A DNA stretch of 49,498 nt from Thermoleophilaceae bacterium (lineage in GTDB: Bacteria > Actinomycetota > Thermoleophilia > Solirubrobacterales > Thermoleophilaceae), in contig JBBDYQ010000003.1 in NCBI GenBank assembly GCA_040901445.1, forward strand, positions 1-49,498. The letters run 5' to 3'. This document shows, one piece after another, positions 34,707 through 42,549 of this stretch. Under the pieces are notes generated by a model, which ran no database searches, was not told where the DNA came from, and saw nothing but the letters and a program-made list of their open reading frames with translations. Each line of letters opens with the position of its first letter. Within the stretch, counting starts at the first letter, position 1. The translations under genes were made by a program, and so were the position numbers.

Positions 34707-35171
34707 ATGACACGACTTCTGATCGCACTGCTCGCCGCCGCCCTGCTCGTCGCCGGATGCGGAGACGACGACGAGAGCGCCGACAACGGCGACTCGGCCA
34801 CCACGGCTCAGACCGAGGCGCAGACCGCCCCCACCGACACCGGTGAGGACACCACTCCGGACGACGACGAGCCGGAGGGTGAGGACGGCGACGCTGAGGG
34901 CGATGGCGACGACGCGGCCCCGGGCGGGACCCCGGAGCAGCTCGAGCAGGCCGTGGAGGCGTGCAAGGAGAACGTGTCGCAGGCCCCCCAACTCTCCGAT
35001 GACGCCAAGGACGACCTCGTGGACCTCTGCGAGCAGGCCGCCTCCGGCGATCCGGAGGACCTGCGCGAGGTGAGCCGCGAGGTCTGCAAGCGGATCATCG
35101 AGGACACCCTCCCCGAGGGCGAGCAGCGCGATCAGGCGCTGCGGCTCTGCGACCAGACGGGCGAGCAGTAG
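34707..35171 (+). CDS. Putative lipoprotein, acidic
   Basis: A 154-residue protein with a lipoprotein signal: MTRLLIALLAAALLVAGCGD, lipobox LVAGC with Cys at residue 18. A very acidic, low-complexity stretch follows (DDDEPEGEDGDAEGDGDD), then a helical Cys-containing domain (QAVEACKENVSQ, LVDLCEQAASG, SREVCKRIIE, ALRLCDQTG). The four regularly spaced Cys suggest two disulfides on the outer face. It is probably anchored in the membrane by its lipidated Cys. ATG 34707 lies ten bases after asnB. No recognised family. Confidence 0.8.
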   Translation: MTRLLIALLAAALLVAGCGDDDESADNGDSATTAQTEAQTAPTDTGEDTTPDDDEPEGEDGDAEGDGDDAAPGGTPEQLEQAVEACKENVSQAPQLSDDAKDDLVDLCEQAASGDPEDLREVSREVCKRIIEDTLPEGEQRDQALRLCDQTGEQ

Positions 35172-35196
35172 GCGCTACGGGCAGTTTTGCCGTTCA

Positions 35197-35239
35197 CTGT
35201 GTCGTTCCGACCCGACATATTCGGGTGAGAACGACACAG
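35197..35239. terminator. Long stem-loop between convergent genes
   Basis: CTGTGTCGTTC (35197-35207) pairs perfectly with GAACGACACAG (35229-35239). An inner ACCCG/CGGGT stem follows after a 2x2 mismatch, with loop ACATATT. It lies 25 bases after the lipoprotein stop and 23 before the convergent VOC stop. No U-tract; a bidirectional terminator is likely, a protein-binding site possible. Confidence 0.6.
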
Positions 35240-35261
35240 CCGCCAAGATCCGGGGCGAAAC

Positions 35262-35636
35262 TCAACGGCGGCGCTCCTTCTGCTGCCAGAGGGCGATCTC
35301 CCCACCCGCGGGCGCGGCCACCACGCTGCGCCAGCCGGCCACGCCCTCGCGCGGCTCAAGGAGCACCGAGGCGCCCAGGCGGCGCGCCCGCGCCGTGACG
35401 TCCGCGATGTCTTCGACCTCCACATACGGCAGCCACAGCGGCCGCGTCGTCTCGCACTCCACCACCCCGCCGCCGCCGAGCGCCTCGCCGAGCTCGAGCG
35501 CCCAGTACCCGCCGCAGCCGGCCTCGATGCGCTGCGGGCGCCAGCCGCAGAGCTGCGCGTAGAACGAGCACGCGCCCGGCAGGTCGCCGGTGTGCAGCTC
35601 CAGGTGAACGACGGGATGCGAGATGCCTGTGGTCAC
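35262..35636 (-). CDS. VOC-family (glyoxalase/bleomycin-resistance fold) protein
   Basis: A 124-residue single-chain VOC protein with two beta-alpha-beta-beta-beta units. It starts HPVVHLELHTGDLPGACSFY, then YWALELGEALGGGG, and LPYVEVEDIADVTARARRLGA with a late EIALWQQ strand. Metal-ligand positions His/Glu can be placed, but activity cannot be predicted. GTG or ATG choice at 35636 follows the conserved N-terminus. It is divergent from the ECF sigma gene with 66 bases between, so both may be controlled together. Confidence 0.85.
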   Translation of the reverse strand: MTTGISHPVVHLELHTGDLPGACSFYAQLCGWRPQRIEAGCGGYWALELGEALGGGGVVECETTRPLWLPYVEVEDIADVTARARRLGASVLLEPREGVAGWRSVVAAPAGGEIALWQQKERRR

Positions 35637-35688
35637 GTCCTGCTCTCTATGACCCGCACCGGTCCCGAAACTAATCGCCGCAGCCCTC

Positions 35689-35694
35689 TACATT
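35689..35694 (+). promoter_or_regulatory. -10-like TACATT before the ECF sigma gene
   Basis: TACATT ends eight bases before ATG 35703; same sequence and spacing class as the tetR-family promoter. Confidence 0.45.
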
Positions 35695-35702
35695 GTCGAG
35701 GC

Positions 35703-36824
35703 ATGAGCGCCTCCGCCACACCCATGACCGCACAGGAGAACGAGCTGCTCGCGGCGGCCCGCGAAGGCGACGAGGACGCCTTCCGCCGCCTGGTCGAGCC
35801 GCGGCACGCCGAGCTCCACGCTCACTGCTACCGGATGCTCGGCTCCGTCCACGATGCCGAGGACGCGCTCCAGGAGGCGCTGCTGCGGGCGTGGCGGGGC
35901 CTGAAACGGTTCCAGGCCAGGAGCTCGCTGCGGTCGTGGCTCTACACGATCGCCACCAACACGTGCCTCGACGCGATCGCGCGGCGGCCCAAGCGCGTGC
36001 TCCCGCTCGACTACGGCCCGGCCGCCGATCCCCACAACGACGGGCTCGGCCTGCCACCCGCCGAGTCGCTGTGGATGGACGCCTATCCCGACGAGGCACT
36101 CGGCCTCGAGGACGGATTCGCCGCGCCGGAGGCCCGCTACGAGCTGCGCGAGAGCGTCGAGCTGGCGTTCGTGGCGGCGCTGCAGCACCTGCCGGCAAAC
36201 CAGCGCGCCGCGCTGATCCTGCGCGAGGTGCTCGGCTTCTCGGCCCGGGAGACGGCGGAGTCGCTCGAGACCACGGTCGCCTCGGTCAACAGCGCCCTGC
36301 AGCGGGCGCGCGCGACCGTGGACGATCGCCTTCCCGAACGGAGCCAGCAGGCCACGCTGCGAGCACTGGGCGACGACGGCCTCCGCGAGGTCGTGAACGG
36401 CTACATGGATGCCATGCAGCGGGGCGACGTCGATGCGGTCGTGGACATGCTCGCCGAGGACGCCGCGTGGTCGATGCCGCCGCTCCCCGCTTGGTTCTCC
36501 GGCCGCGACGCGCTGATCGGCTTCATGAACATGGGGCCGCTCTCGGGCGACTGGCGCTGGCACCACCGTCCCGCTCGCGCGAACGGCCAGGCGGCCGTCG
36601 GGAGCTATGCCTGGTATGCGGAGGATGGGTGCTACCGCCCTTTCGCGCTCGACGTGCTCACGGTGGACGCAGGCGGGCGGATCGAGGCGATCACCTCGTT
36701 CATCACGCGCGACACGCTGAGCCGCGAGCGCCACTTCTACGAGCGCTGGCCCGAGCAGCGCTTCGACGAGACCGCGGTGACGGCCGCCTTCGCGCGCTTC
36801 GGGCTGCCGGACCGGCTCGACTGA
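35703..36824 (+). CDS. ECF sigma factor with SnoaL-like C-terminal domain (SigG-type)
   Basis: A 373-residue sigma-70 factor. Region 2 is DAFRRLVEPRHAELHAHCYR to FQARSSLRSWLYTIATNTCLD. A linker follows (LPLDYGPAADPHNDG). Region 4 is AFVAALQHLPANQRAALILREVLGFSARETAESLETTVASVNS with a clear helix-turn-helix. The last 130 residues form a SnoaL/NTF2-like domain (DAMQRGDVDAVVDMLAEDAAW), as in the mycobacterial SigG group, where the domain takes the place of a separate anti-sigma factor. No anti-sigma gene is adjacent. The following VOC gene and hydrolase may be its targets (inference). ATG 35703 is supported by TACATT at eight bases. Confidence 0.9.
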   Translation: MSASATPMTAQENELLAAAREGDEDAFRRLVEPRHAELHAHCYRMLGSVHDAEDALQEALLRAWRGLKRFQARSSLRSWLYTIATNTCLDAIARRPKRVLPLDYGPAADPHNDGLGLPPAESLWMDAYPDEALGLEDGFAAPEARYELRESVELAFVAALQHLPANQRAALILREVLGFSARETAESLETTVASVNSALQRARATVDDRLPERSQQATLRALGDDGLREVVNGYMDAMQRGDVDAVVDMLAEDAAWSMPPLPAWFSGRDALIGFMNMGPLSGDWRWHHRPARANGQAAVGSYAWYAEDGCYRPFALDVLTVDAGGRIEAITSFITRDTLSRERHFYERWPEQRFDETAVTAAFARFGLPDRLD

Positions 36825-36893
36825 CCGATTAGTCCTGGCCCGGCAGGGGGTCTCCAAGGACGACGGCCCCATACCCGACGAGAGGAGCCCGTC

Positions 36894-37286
36894 ATGTTCG
36901 AGAACACCCAGGCCTACAGCGGCTTTGCCGCCGACGACCTGAAGAAGGCGCGGGAGTTCTACGGCGAGACGCTCGGCCTGAAGACGTCCGTGCTCGACGA
37001 GGAGAGCGGCCTGCTGGCGCTGAACCTCGCCGGCGACAGGGACACGCTGATCTACCACAAGCCGGACTTCACGCCGGCCACCTACACGATCCTGAACTTC
37101 CCCGTGGACGACATCGACGCGGCCGTGGACGAGCTGGCGACGCGCGGCGTGAGCTGCGAGCGCTACGACGGCTTCGAGCAGGACGAGAAGGGCATCTTCC
37201 GCGGGCTGGAGGCGGGCACGGGGCCGGACGTCGCCTGGTTCGAGGACCCGGCCGGCAACATCCTGTCCGTGCTCCAGGAGCAGTAG
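36894..37286 (+). CDS. VOC-family protein
   Basis: A 130-residue VOC-fold protein: AYSGFAADDLKKAREFYGET, LGLKTSVLDEESGLLALNL, TILNFPVDDIDAAVDELATRG, AWFEDPAGNILSVLQE. The D-P-x-G-N-x-L end is the typical glyoxalase/dioxygenase signature strand. The ribosome-binding site GAGGAG is six bases before the ATG, unlike the leaderless neighbours, so it is translated from a longer mRNA, perhaps cotranscribed with the sigma gene 69 bases upstream. The stop TAG is followed at once by the GTG of the hydrolase gene. Substrate unknown. Confidence 0.88.
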   Translation: MFENTQAYSGFAADDLKKAREFYGETLGLKTSVLDEESGLLALNLAGDRDTLIYHKPDFTPATYTILNFPVDDIDAAVDELATRGVSCERYDGFEQDEKGIFRGLEAGTGPDVAWFEDPAGNILSVLQEQ

Positions 37287-37360
37287 GTGCTCGAGCTGGA
37301 CACGCCGCAGGTCCGGCGCGCGCCCACCTGCATCCCGCCGGCGAGCCGAGAGCGGCGCTG

Positions 37361-37921
37361 GTGCTCGGCCACGGCGCCGGTGGGGGGATCGCCGCGAAGG
37401 ACCTCGTGTCCGCGACGGAAGCCGCCCTGGCGGAGGGCGTCAGCGTCGCGCTCGTCGAGCAGCCCTACCGCGTCGCGGGCCGGCGCTCTCCCGCTCCGGC
37501 GCGCCAGCTCGACGCCGCCTGGACGGCGGTGGTCGCCCGCCTGCTCGCCGGCGAGCTGCGCGGCCTGCCGCTGGTCGTGGGCGGGCGGTCGGCGGGCGCG
37601 CGGGTGGCCTGCCGCACCGCGGAGGCAACCGGCGCCGCCGCCGTGCTCTGCCTCGCATACCCCCTGCAGCCGCCGCACCGGCGTGCGGGCGCCGCGACGC
37701 CGAGCCGGCTGCCCGAGCTCGATGCCGTGAGGGTGCCGACGCTGGTCGTGCAGGGTGAGAGCGACCGGTTCGGCATCCCGCCCGCGGGCCCGCGTCGCGT
37801 CGTGGCGCACGTGGCCGGCGACCACAGCTTAAGGACGGACCTCGAAGCGGTGGCGGCCGCCGTGCGAGGCTGGCTTGGCGATAGCGTGCTCAGCCCTGCA
37901 GCAACTGCCCCCCGGGGGTAA
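37361..37921 (+). CDS. Alpha/beta-hydrolase (KANL3/Tex30-like), frameshifted at its N-terminus
   Basis: The intact frame encodes 186 residues with VLGHGAGGG (oxyanion loop), GGRSAGARVACRTAE (nucleophile elbow with Ser), LVVQGESDRFG (acid) and AGDHSL (His), a complete catalytic triad. The same frame remains open upstream and encodes the family's N-terminal strand (GPARAHLHPAGEP), but has no start codon there. A natural start, GTG 37287, directly after the VOC stop, reads MLELDTPQ in another frame. Restoring one G near 37310 joins the two into a full-length protein of about 211 residues. Hence either a one-base deletion (decay) or a sequence error. Coordinates given are for the intact part, with GTG 37361 as the formal start. 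Confidence 0.7.
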   Translation: MLGHGAGGGIAAKDLVSATEAALAEGVSVALVEQPYRVAGRRSPAPARQLDAAWTAVVARLLAGELRGLPLVVGGRSAGARVACRTAEATGAAAVLCLAYPLQPPHRRAGAATPSRLPELDAVRVPTLVVQGESDRFGIPPAGPRRVVAHVAGDHSLRTDLEAVAAAVRGWLGDSVLSPAATAPRG

Positions 37922-37965
37922 GCTCGTGCGTCTCGCCCACCCTTTGACCCTCGGGATGGACTCAG

Positions 37966-39456
37966 ATGTCGCTTGAACACGTGGACGTGCTCATCGTCGG
38001 GGCCGGACTGTCGGGCATCGGCGCCGGCCGCCACCTGCAGGCCAACTGCCCCGGCAAGTCCTATGCGATCCTCGAGGCCAGGGGCAGCAGCGGCGGGACC
38101 TGGGACCTGTTCAGGTATCCCGGCATCCGCTCGGACTCCGACATGTACACGCTGGGCTACGCGTTCAAGCCGTGGACCGACGCCAAGGCCATCGCGGACG
38201 GGCCGGCCATTCTCGACTACGTCCGCGAGACGGCGCGGGAGAACGGGATCGACCAGCAGATCCGCTTCCACCACCGCGTCGTGCGCGCCGAGTGGTCGAG
38301 CGCGGACGCGCGCTGGACGGTGGAGGCCGAGCGGACCGACAGCGGCGAGACCGTGCGCATGACCTGCGGCTTCCTGCTCACGTGCAGCGGCTACTACCGC
38401 TACGACGAGGGCTACACGCCGGACTTCCAGGGCACCGAACGCTTCGCCGGCCGGATCGTGCATCCGCAGCACTGGCCCGAGGACCTCGACTACGCGGGCA
38501 AGCGCGTGGTGGTCATCGGCAGCGGCGCGACGGCCGTGACTCTCGTCCCCGCGATGGCGGAGGCCGCCGCGCACGTGACGATGCTGCAACGCTCGCCCAG
38601 CTACATCGTCTCGCTGCCGGCGGAGGACCCGATCGCCGGCTTCTTCCGGCGGGTGCTGCCCACCAGGGCCAGCTATGCGGTCACGCGCTGGAAGAACGTC
38701 CTGCTCACCATGCTCACGTTCCAGCTCAGCCGCAGCCGGCCGCGGTTCGTGAAGGCGCTGGTGCGCAAGGCCGTGGAGCGGCAGCTTCCGCGCGGGTACG
38801 ACATCGACACGCACTTCAACCCCCGCTACAACCCGTGGGACCAGCGGATGTGCCTCGTGCCCGACGGCGATCTCTTCAGCGCGATCTCCGCCGGCCGCGC
38901 GTCGGTGGCCACCGACCAGATCGACACCTTCACCGAGCAGGGGCTGAGGCTCGCCTCGGGGGCCGAGCTCGAGGCCGACGTCGTCGTCACCGCCACCGGC
39001 CTCAACCTGCTCGTGCTCGGCGGGATGAAGCTCGCGGTGGACGGCAGGGACGTCGAGCTCCCCGAGACCATGGGCTATAAGGGCATGATGCTCAGCGGCG
39101 TGCCCAACCTGGCGATCGTGATCGGCTACACGAACGCCTCCTGGACGCTGAAGTGCGACCTGACCTGCGAGTACGTCTGCCGGCTGCTCAACCACATGGA
39201 CGAGCACGGATACCGCCAGTGCACGCCCAAGCGGGACCCATCGATGCCCGCGGAGCCGTTCATCGACTTCTCCTCCGGCTACGTGCTGCGGTCCATCGAC
39301 AAGTTCCCGAAGCAGGGAGCGAAGCCGCCGTGGCGGCTGCACCAGAACTACGCGCGCGACATCCTGGCGCTCAAGTTCGGCGCGGTGGAGGACGGCGCGC
39401 TGGAGTTCTCCAAGGGCGGGGCGGCGGTGGACGAGGTGGAGCAGGTCGCCGCGTAG
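37966..39456 (+). CDS. Flavin-containing Baeyer-Villiger monooxygenase (EthA-like)
   Basis: A 496-residue FAD/NADPH monooxygenase. The FAD site is VDVLIVGAGLSGIGAG, followed by GGTWDLFRYPGIRSDSDMY, the Baeyer-Villiger fingerprint FAGRIVHPQHWPED, the NADPH site VVVIGSGATAVTLVPAM, and DVVVTATGLNLL. It closely resembles mycobacterial EthA, which oxidises ketones to esters and activates thioamide drugs. ATG 37966 lies 45 bases after the hydrolase. Esters made by it could be cleaved by the adjacent alpha/beta-hydrolase (inference), the usual pairing in ketone degradation. No adjacent EthR-type TetR regulator is seen. Confidence 0.93.
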   Translation: MSLEHVDVLIVGAGLSGIGAGRHLQANCPGKSYAILEARGSSGGTWDLFRYPGIRSDSDMYTLGYAFKPWTDAKAIADGPAILDYVRETARENGIDQQIRFHHRVVRAEWSSADARWTVEAERTDSGETVRMTCGFLLTCSGYYRYDEGYTPDFQGTERFAGRIVHPQHWPEDLDYAGKRVVVIGSGATAVTLVPAMAEAAAHVTMLQRSPSYIVSLPAEDPIAGFFRRVLPTRASYAVTRWKNVLLTMLTFQLSRSRPRFVKALVRKAVERQLPRGYDIDTHFNPRYNPWDQRMCLVPDGDLFSAISAGRASVATDQIDTFTEQGLRLASGAELEADVVVTATGLNLLVLGGMKLAVDGRDVELPETMGYKGMMLSGVPNLAIVIGYTNASWTLKCDLTCEYVCRLLNHMDEHGYRQCTPKRDPSMPAEPFIDFSSGYVLRSIDKFPKQGAKPPWRLHQNYARDILALKFGAVEDGALEFSKGGAAVDEVEQVAA

Positions 39457-39494
39457 CCTCCGGGGCGCCGGGCGCTTTCCGTCCCCGCGCCATG

Positions 39495-39508
39495 CGAACA
39501 TCTGTTCG
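39495..39508 (+). promoter_or_regulatory. LexA (SOS) box at dinB
   Basis: CGAACATCTGTTCG matches the Gram-positive/actinobacterial LexA consensus CGAAC-N4-GTTCG with perfect arms. Its last base is the first base of the dinB GTG start codon, so LexA would cover the -10 region and transcription start of a leaderless transcript. Confidence 0.85.
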
Positions 39509-40698
39509 TGTCAGGGGACGCCACGATCCTGCATGCCGACCTCGACGCGTTCTATGCGTCGGTGGAGCAGCGGGACGACCCTGGCCTGCGCGGCCGCCCC
39601 GTGATCGTCGGGGCGGGCGTGGTGCTCGCGGCCAGCTACGAGGCCAAGGCCCGCGGCATCCGCACGGCGATGGGCGGGCGCACGGCGCGGCGGCTGTGTC
39701 CCGAGGCGGCCGTCGTCTCACCGCGAATGCGGGCCTACAGCGAGGCGAGCAGGGCTGTGTTCGAGGTGTTCGCCCACACCTCGCCGGTGGTCGAGGGCCT
39801 GTCGATCGACGAGGCGTTCCTCGACGTGCGCGGGATGGCGCGGATCTCGGGCTCGCCGGCGCAGATCGCGGCGCGGCTCCGGCGCGACGTGCTCGAGCGC
39901 GTGGGCCTGCCCATCACGATCGGGGTGGCCAGGACGAAGTTCCTCGCCAAGGTGGCCAGCGGGGTGGCCAAGCCCGACGGCCTGCTCGTGGTGCCGCCCG
40001 ATGGCGAGCTGGCTTTCCTTCACCCGCTGGAGGTCGAACGCCTGTGGGGCGTGGGCCCGGTCACGGCGCGAAAGCTCCGCGAGCTGGGACTCACCACCGT
40101 GGGGCAGGTCGCCAAGCTCACCGAGGAGGCGCTCGTCGCGATCCTCGGGCGGGCGTCCGGCCGGCACCTCCACGCACTCGCCCACAACCGCGATCCTCGC
40201 CGCGTGCGGCCTCGCCGCCGCCGGCGGTCGATGGGCGCACAGCGCGCACTGGGCCGCCGGTCGCGGCCCCCCGACGAGCTCGACGCGCTGGTGGTCGCCC
40301 TCGTCGACAGGCTCGCGCGCCGGCTGCGCGCAGCCCGGCGGGTCTGCCGCACGGTCGTGCTGCGGCTGCGCTTCGCCGACTTCTCGCGGGCCACCCGATC
40401 GCAGACGCTTGCCCAGGCCACCGCGGACACGCGCTCGATCCTCGCCACGGCGCGCGCGCTGCTGGCCGCCGCCATGCCCACGATCGAGCGCGACGGCCTC
40501 ACGCTGGTCGGAGTGGCCCTCGCCAACCTCGCCGACGACGGCGCCGTCCAGCTCGCGCTGCCGTTCGAGAGCGAACGCGCCCTTGCTCTCGACGCCACGC
40601 TCGACGCCCTGCGGGACCGCTTCGGTTCCGGGGCCATCACACGAGCCGTCCTGGTGGGGCAGGACCCGGGAGTCTCGGTGCCGCTGCTGCCGGACTGA
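39508..40698 (+). CDS. dinB: DNA polymerase IV (Y-family)
   Basis: A 396-residue translesion polymerase. Catalytic carboxylates are in ILHADLDAFYASVEQ (first Asp) and GLSIDEAFLDV (Asp-Glu). The fingers include LAASYEAKARGIRTAMGG, the thumb has LWGVGPVTARKLRELGLTTVGQVAKL (helix-hairpin-helix), and a Little Finger domain ends the protein. No beta-clamp motif is obvious at the C-terminus (GQDPGVSVPLLPD). GTG 39508 is the only start compatible with the conserved N-terminus and lies at the edge of a LexA box, so the gene is SOS-controlled and probably leaderless. Length is typical. Confidence 0.96.
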   Translation: MSGDATILHADLDAFYASVEQRDDPGLRGRPVIVGAGVVLAASYEAKARGIRTAMGGRTARRLCPEAAVVSPRMRAYSEASRAVFEVFAHTSPVVEGLSIDEAFLDVRGMARISGSPAQIAARLRRDVLERVGLPITIGVARTKFLAKVASGVAKPDGLLVVPPDGELAFLHPLEVERLWGVGPVTARKLRELGLTTVGQVAKLTEEALVAILGRASGRHLHALAHNRDPRRVRPRRRRRSMGAQRALGRRSRPPDELDALVVALVDRLARRLRAARRVCRTVVLRLRFADFSRATRSQTLAQATADTRSILATARALLAAAMPTIERDGLTLVGVALANLADDGAVQLALPFESERALALDATLDALRDRFGSGAITRAVLVGQDPGVSVPLLPD

Positions 40699-40720
40699 GG
40701 AGCCGGCGTATCCCCACAGC

Positions 40721-40737
40721 CGCCCGCCCGCCCGCCC
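40721..40737. repeat. Short CGCC tandem repeat
   Basis: Four CGCC units after dinB, followed at 40749-40766 by two CGCCGAGCT units. The 144 bases between dinB and the acetyltransferase hold no gene that I can support; simple repeats are prone to slippage. Confidence 0.6.
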
Positions 40738-40842
40738 GCGCGCGCTTCGCCGAGCTCGCCGAGCTCGCCGCCGCCGCCCCCTCGCCGAAGGGCGCCGCGG
40801 GCTGATCCTGCGGCGCGCCGCTACCCGCAGGGCGCCGGCCCG

Positions 40843-41413
40843 GTGCCTGCGGCCGGGTGCCGTTGCGAGGATGCATCCGTCATCGAACTCCGTACCGCGC
40901 ACACCGCCGACCTGGATGCCGCGACCCTCGCGGCGGCGCGCGCCCTGCTCGACGCGGTCTTCGAAGGCGAGATGACCGACCACGACTGGGAGCACGCCCT
41001 GGGCGGGCATGCATGCCCTCGTGTGGGAGGAAGACGAACTCGTGGGGCACGCGTCCGTGGTCCAGCGCCGGCTCCTGCACGGCGGGCGGGCGCTGCGCAC
41101 GGGCTATGTCGAGGGCGTCGCGGTGCGCGCGGGCCAGCGCCGGCGCGGCCACGCCGCGGCCATGATGCAGGCACTCGAGCGGGTGATCCACGGCGCTTAC
41201 GAGCTCGGTGCGCTGGGCGCCACCGACGAGGCGCTGGACTTCTATGCGGGCCGCGGCTGGAAGCGGTGGCAGGGGCCCACCTCGACACTCACCCCGGCCG
41301 GCATCGCGCGCACCGAGGAGGAGGACGGATCCGTCTTCGTCCTCCCGGTGGCCGTTCCGCTGGACCTGTCCGGTGAGCTGACCTGCGACTGGCGCGACGG
41401 CGACCTGTGGTGA
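40843..41413 (+). pseudogene. Aminoglycoside 2'-N-acetyltransferase AAC(2')-I, frameshifted
   Basis: Two frames together encode an AAC(2')-I-type GNAT enzyme. The first (from GTG 40843) encodes IELRTAHTADLDAATL to TDHDWEHALGG. The second (from ATG 41009) encodes MHALVWEEDELVGHASVVQ, TGYVEGVAVRAGQRRRGHAA (acetyl-CoA loop), LDFYAGRGWKRWQGPTS, and a C-terminus ending CDWRDGDLW. The joined product of about 190 residues closely resembles mycobacterial AAC(2')-I in order and phrases, including the WEH-LGG-MHAL junction. The join requires removal of one G in a GGG run near 41004-41006, so there is a one-base insertion. Either a decaying gene or a sequence error. If real, only the second half, which carries the acetyl-CoA site, could be made. 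Confidence 0.85.
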
Positions 41414-41467
41414 TTCGATGCCCAGATCGTCGACGCCGGCCGTACATCGTATGGATCGAGGATCAGC

Positions 41468-42088
41468 ATGAGACTTCCGAACGCAGCACACCGATCTCAC
41501 CCCTGGCGTATCCGCGAGATCACGCCAGACTTCACCCTGGAGGATGTCTGGGCCCTTCCCGTGCACGGTGGCGCCGAGGACTTCCAAGCCGCGCTCGAGC
41601 TGATGTTCTCCTTCGATCCGGCCAACGCGGAGTCCCTGCCGACGCGTGTCCTGTGGCGGGTCCGCGACCGCCTCGGCAGGTGGTTCGGCCTCGGCAGGAT
41701 CTCGGCCGCGGTCGACAGGGGTCGGGATGATGCCGCAGGCAGACTGCCGATTCCGGGCACGAACCAAACCTCGCTGACCGACCGGCTGCCAGACGATCTG
41801 CGCGACACGGCGGCGGATCTGGATTTCGGCTCGCTGCCCTTCGAGCCCCTCTATCGCACCGACGTCGAGTTTGCCGCGGAAGTGTCGAACCAGACCGTGC
41901 ACGGCGTGATGCACCTGGCCTGGGTCGATCAGGGCGAAGGCCGCTACCGGGGACAGATGGCCGTCTACGTCAAGCCACGTGGTCCGTTCGGGAAGGGATA
42001 CATGGCGCTCATCAAGCCGTTCCGGTATTGGGTTGTGTACCCGGCGCTCATGCGGCAGGTAGAACGAGCGTGGAACACACGGAGCTAA
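41468..42088 (+). CDS. DUF2867-family protein
   Basis: A 206-residue protein matching what I know of the DUF2867 family: WRIREITPDFTLEDVWALPV, a long middle with LGRWFGLGRISAA, LTDRLPDDLRDTAADLDFGS, PLYRTDVEFAAEVSNQTVHG, MHLAWVDQGEGRYRGQMAVYVKPRG, ending in a hydrophobic helix with FRYWVVYPALMRQVERAW. The fold is probably START-like (helix-grip) and the protein may bind a hydrophobic ligand. It starts at ATG 41468, with GAGGA upstream. It follows the broken AAC gene. No pathway assigned. Confidence 0.75.
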   Translation: MRLPNAAHRSHPWRIREITPDFTLEDVWALPVHGGAEDFQAALELMFSFDPANAESLPTRVLWRVRDRLGRWFGLGRISAAVDRGRDDAAGRLPIPGTNQTSLTDRLPDDLRDTAADLDFGSLPFEPLYRTDVEFAAEVSNQTVHGVMHLAWVDQGEGRYRGQMAVYVKPRGPFGKGYMALIKPFRYWVVYPALMRQVERAWNTRS

Positions 42089-42145
42089 GTCACGGAAACC
42101 TCGGCGTACCGTCGGGGTGCCTCGACGACTGACGGAGGAGGCAGG

Positions 42146-42320
42146 GTGGCGGACGAGACCGGCGGCGCCAGGACGACCTTCGAGTGGTTGCCCGGTGAGC
42201 TCCTGCTCGTGCAGCGCTGGCACATACCCGGTTCCCGAGGCGCCCGACGGGATCGCGATCTACGGATACGACCACGCGACCTATGAAAAGGACTTCGACA
42301 TCACCTACAGGAAGGTGTAA
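42146..42320 (+). pseudogene. Remnant of a DUF1579/SnoaL-like protein gene
   Basis: GTG 42146 opens a frame reading RTTFEWLPGELLLVQRWHIP, and the continuation PVPEAPDGIAIYGYD lies in the neighbouring frame after one inserted G near 42229. The joined sequence resembles the start of small stress-related proteins with F-E-W-L and PEAPDGIA motifs, but stops after about 60 residues (ITYRKV), well short of a normal length of 130 or more. This is a degraded fragment. The 229 bases that follow (42321-42549) hold nothing that I can support except the ribosome-binding site of the next gene. Confidence 0.55.
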
Positions 42321-42549
42321 GAGCTCCTCACGTCGACGAGATGGAGCATGTTCAGGCTTGTCTCCCGCCGCTACGAGAGAGCGAGTCTGATCGTGACGAG
42401 CAACAAGCCGTTCTCTGCCTTCACGCCCAGGCGGTCCGCTGGGTTGCGGGGAGTGGGGGCGGTAGCCTGGGCGAAGGCGGCCTACGTCGCCGCGGCCAGC
42501 GCGCCGCGGCGGGGTGAGCAGGAAGGCACCACGGACAGGAGGCATCTGC

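Noticed and set aside
41004-41010. Programmed frameshift in AAC(2')-I
   Set aside because: No slippery heptamer, downstream structure or internal ribosome-binding site was identified. A one-base insertion is simpler.
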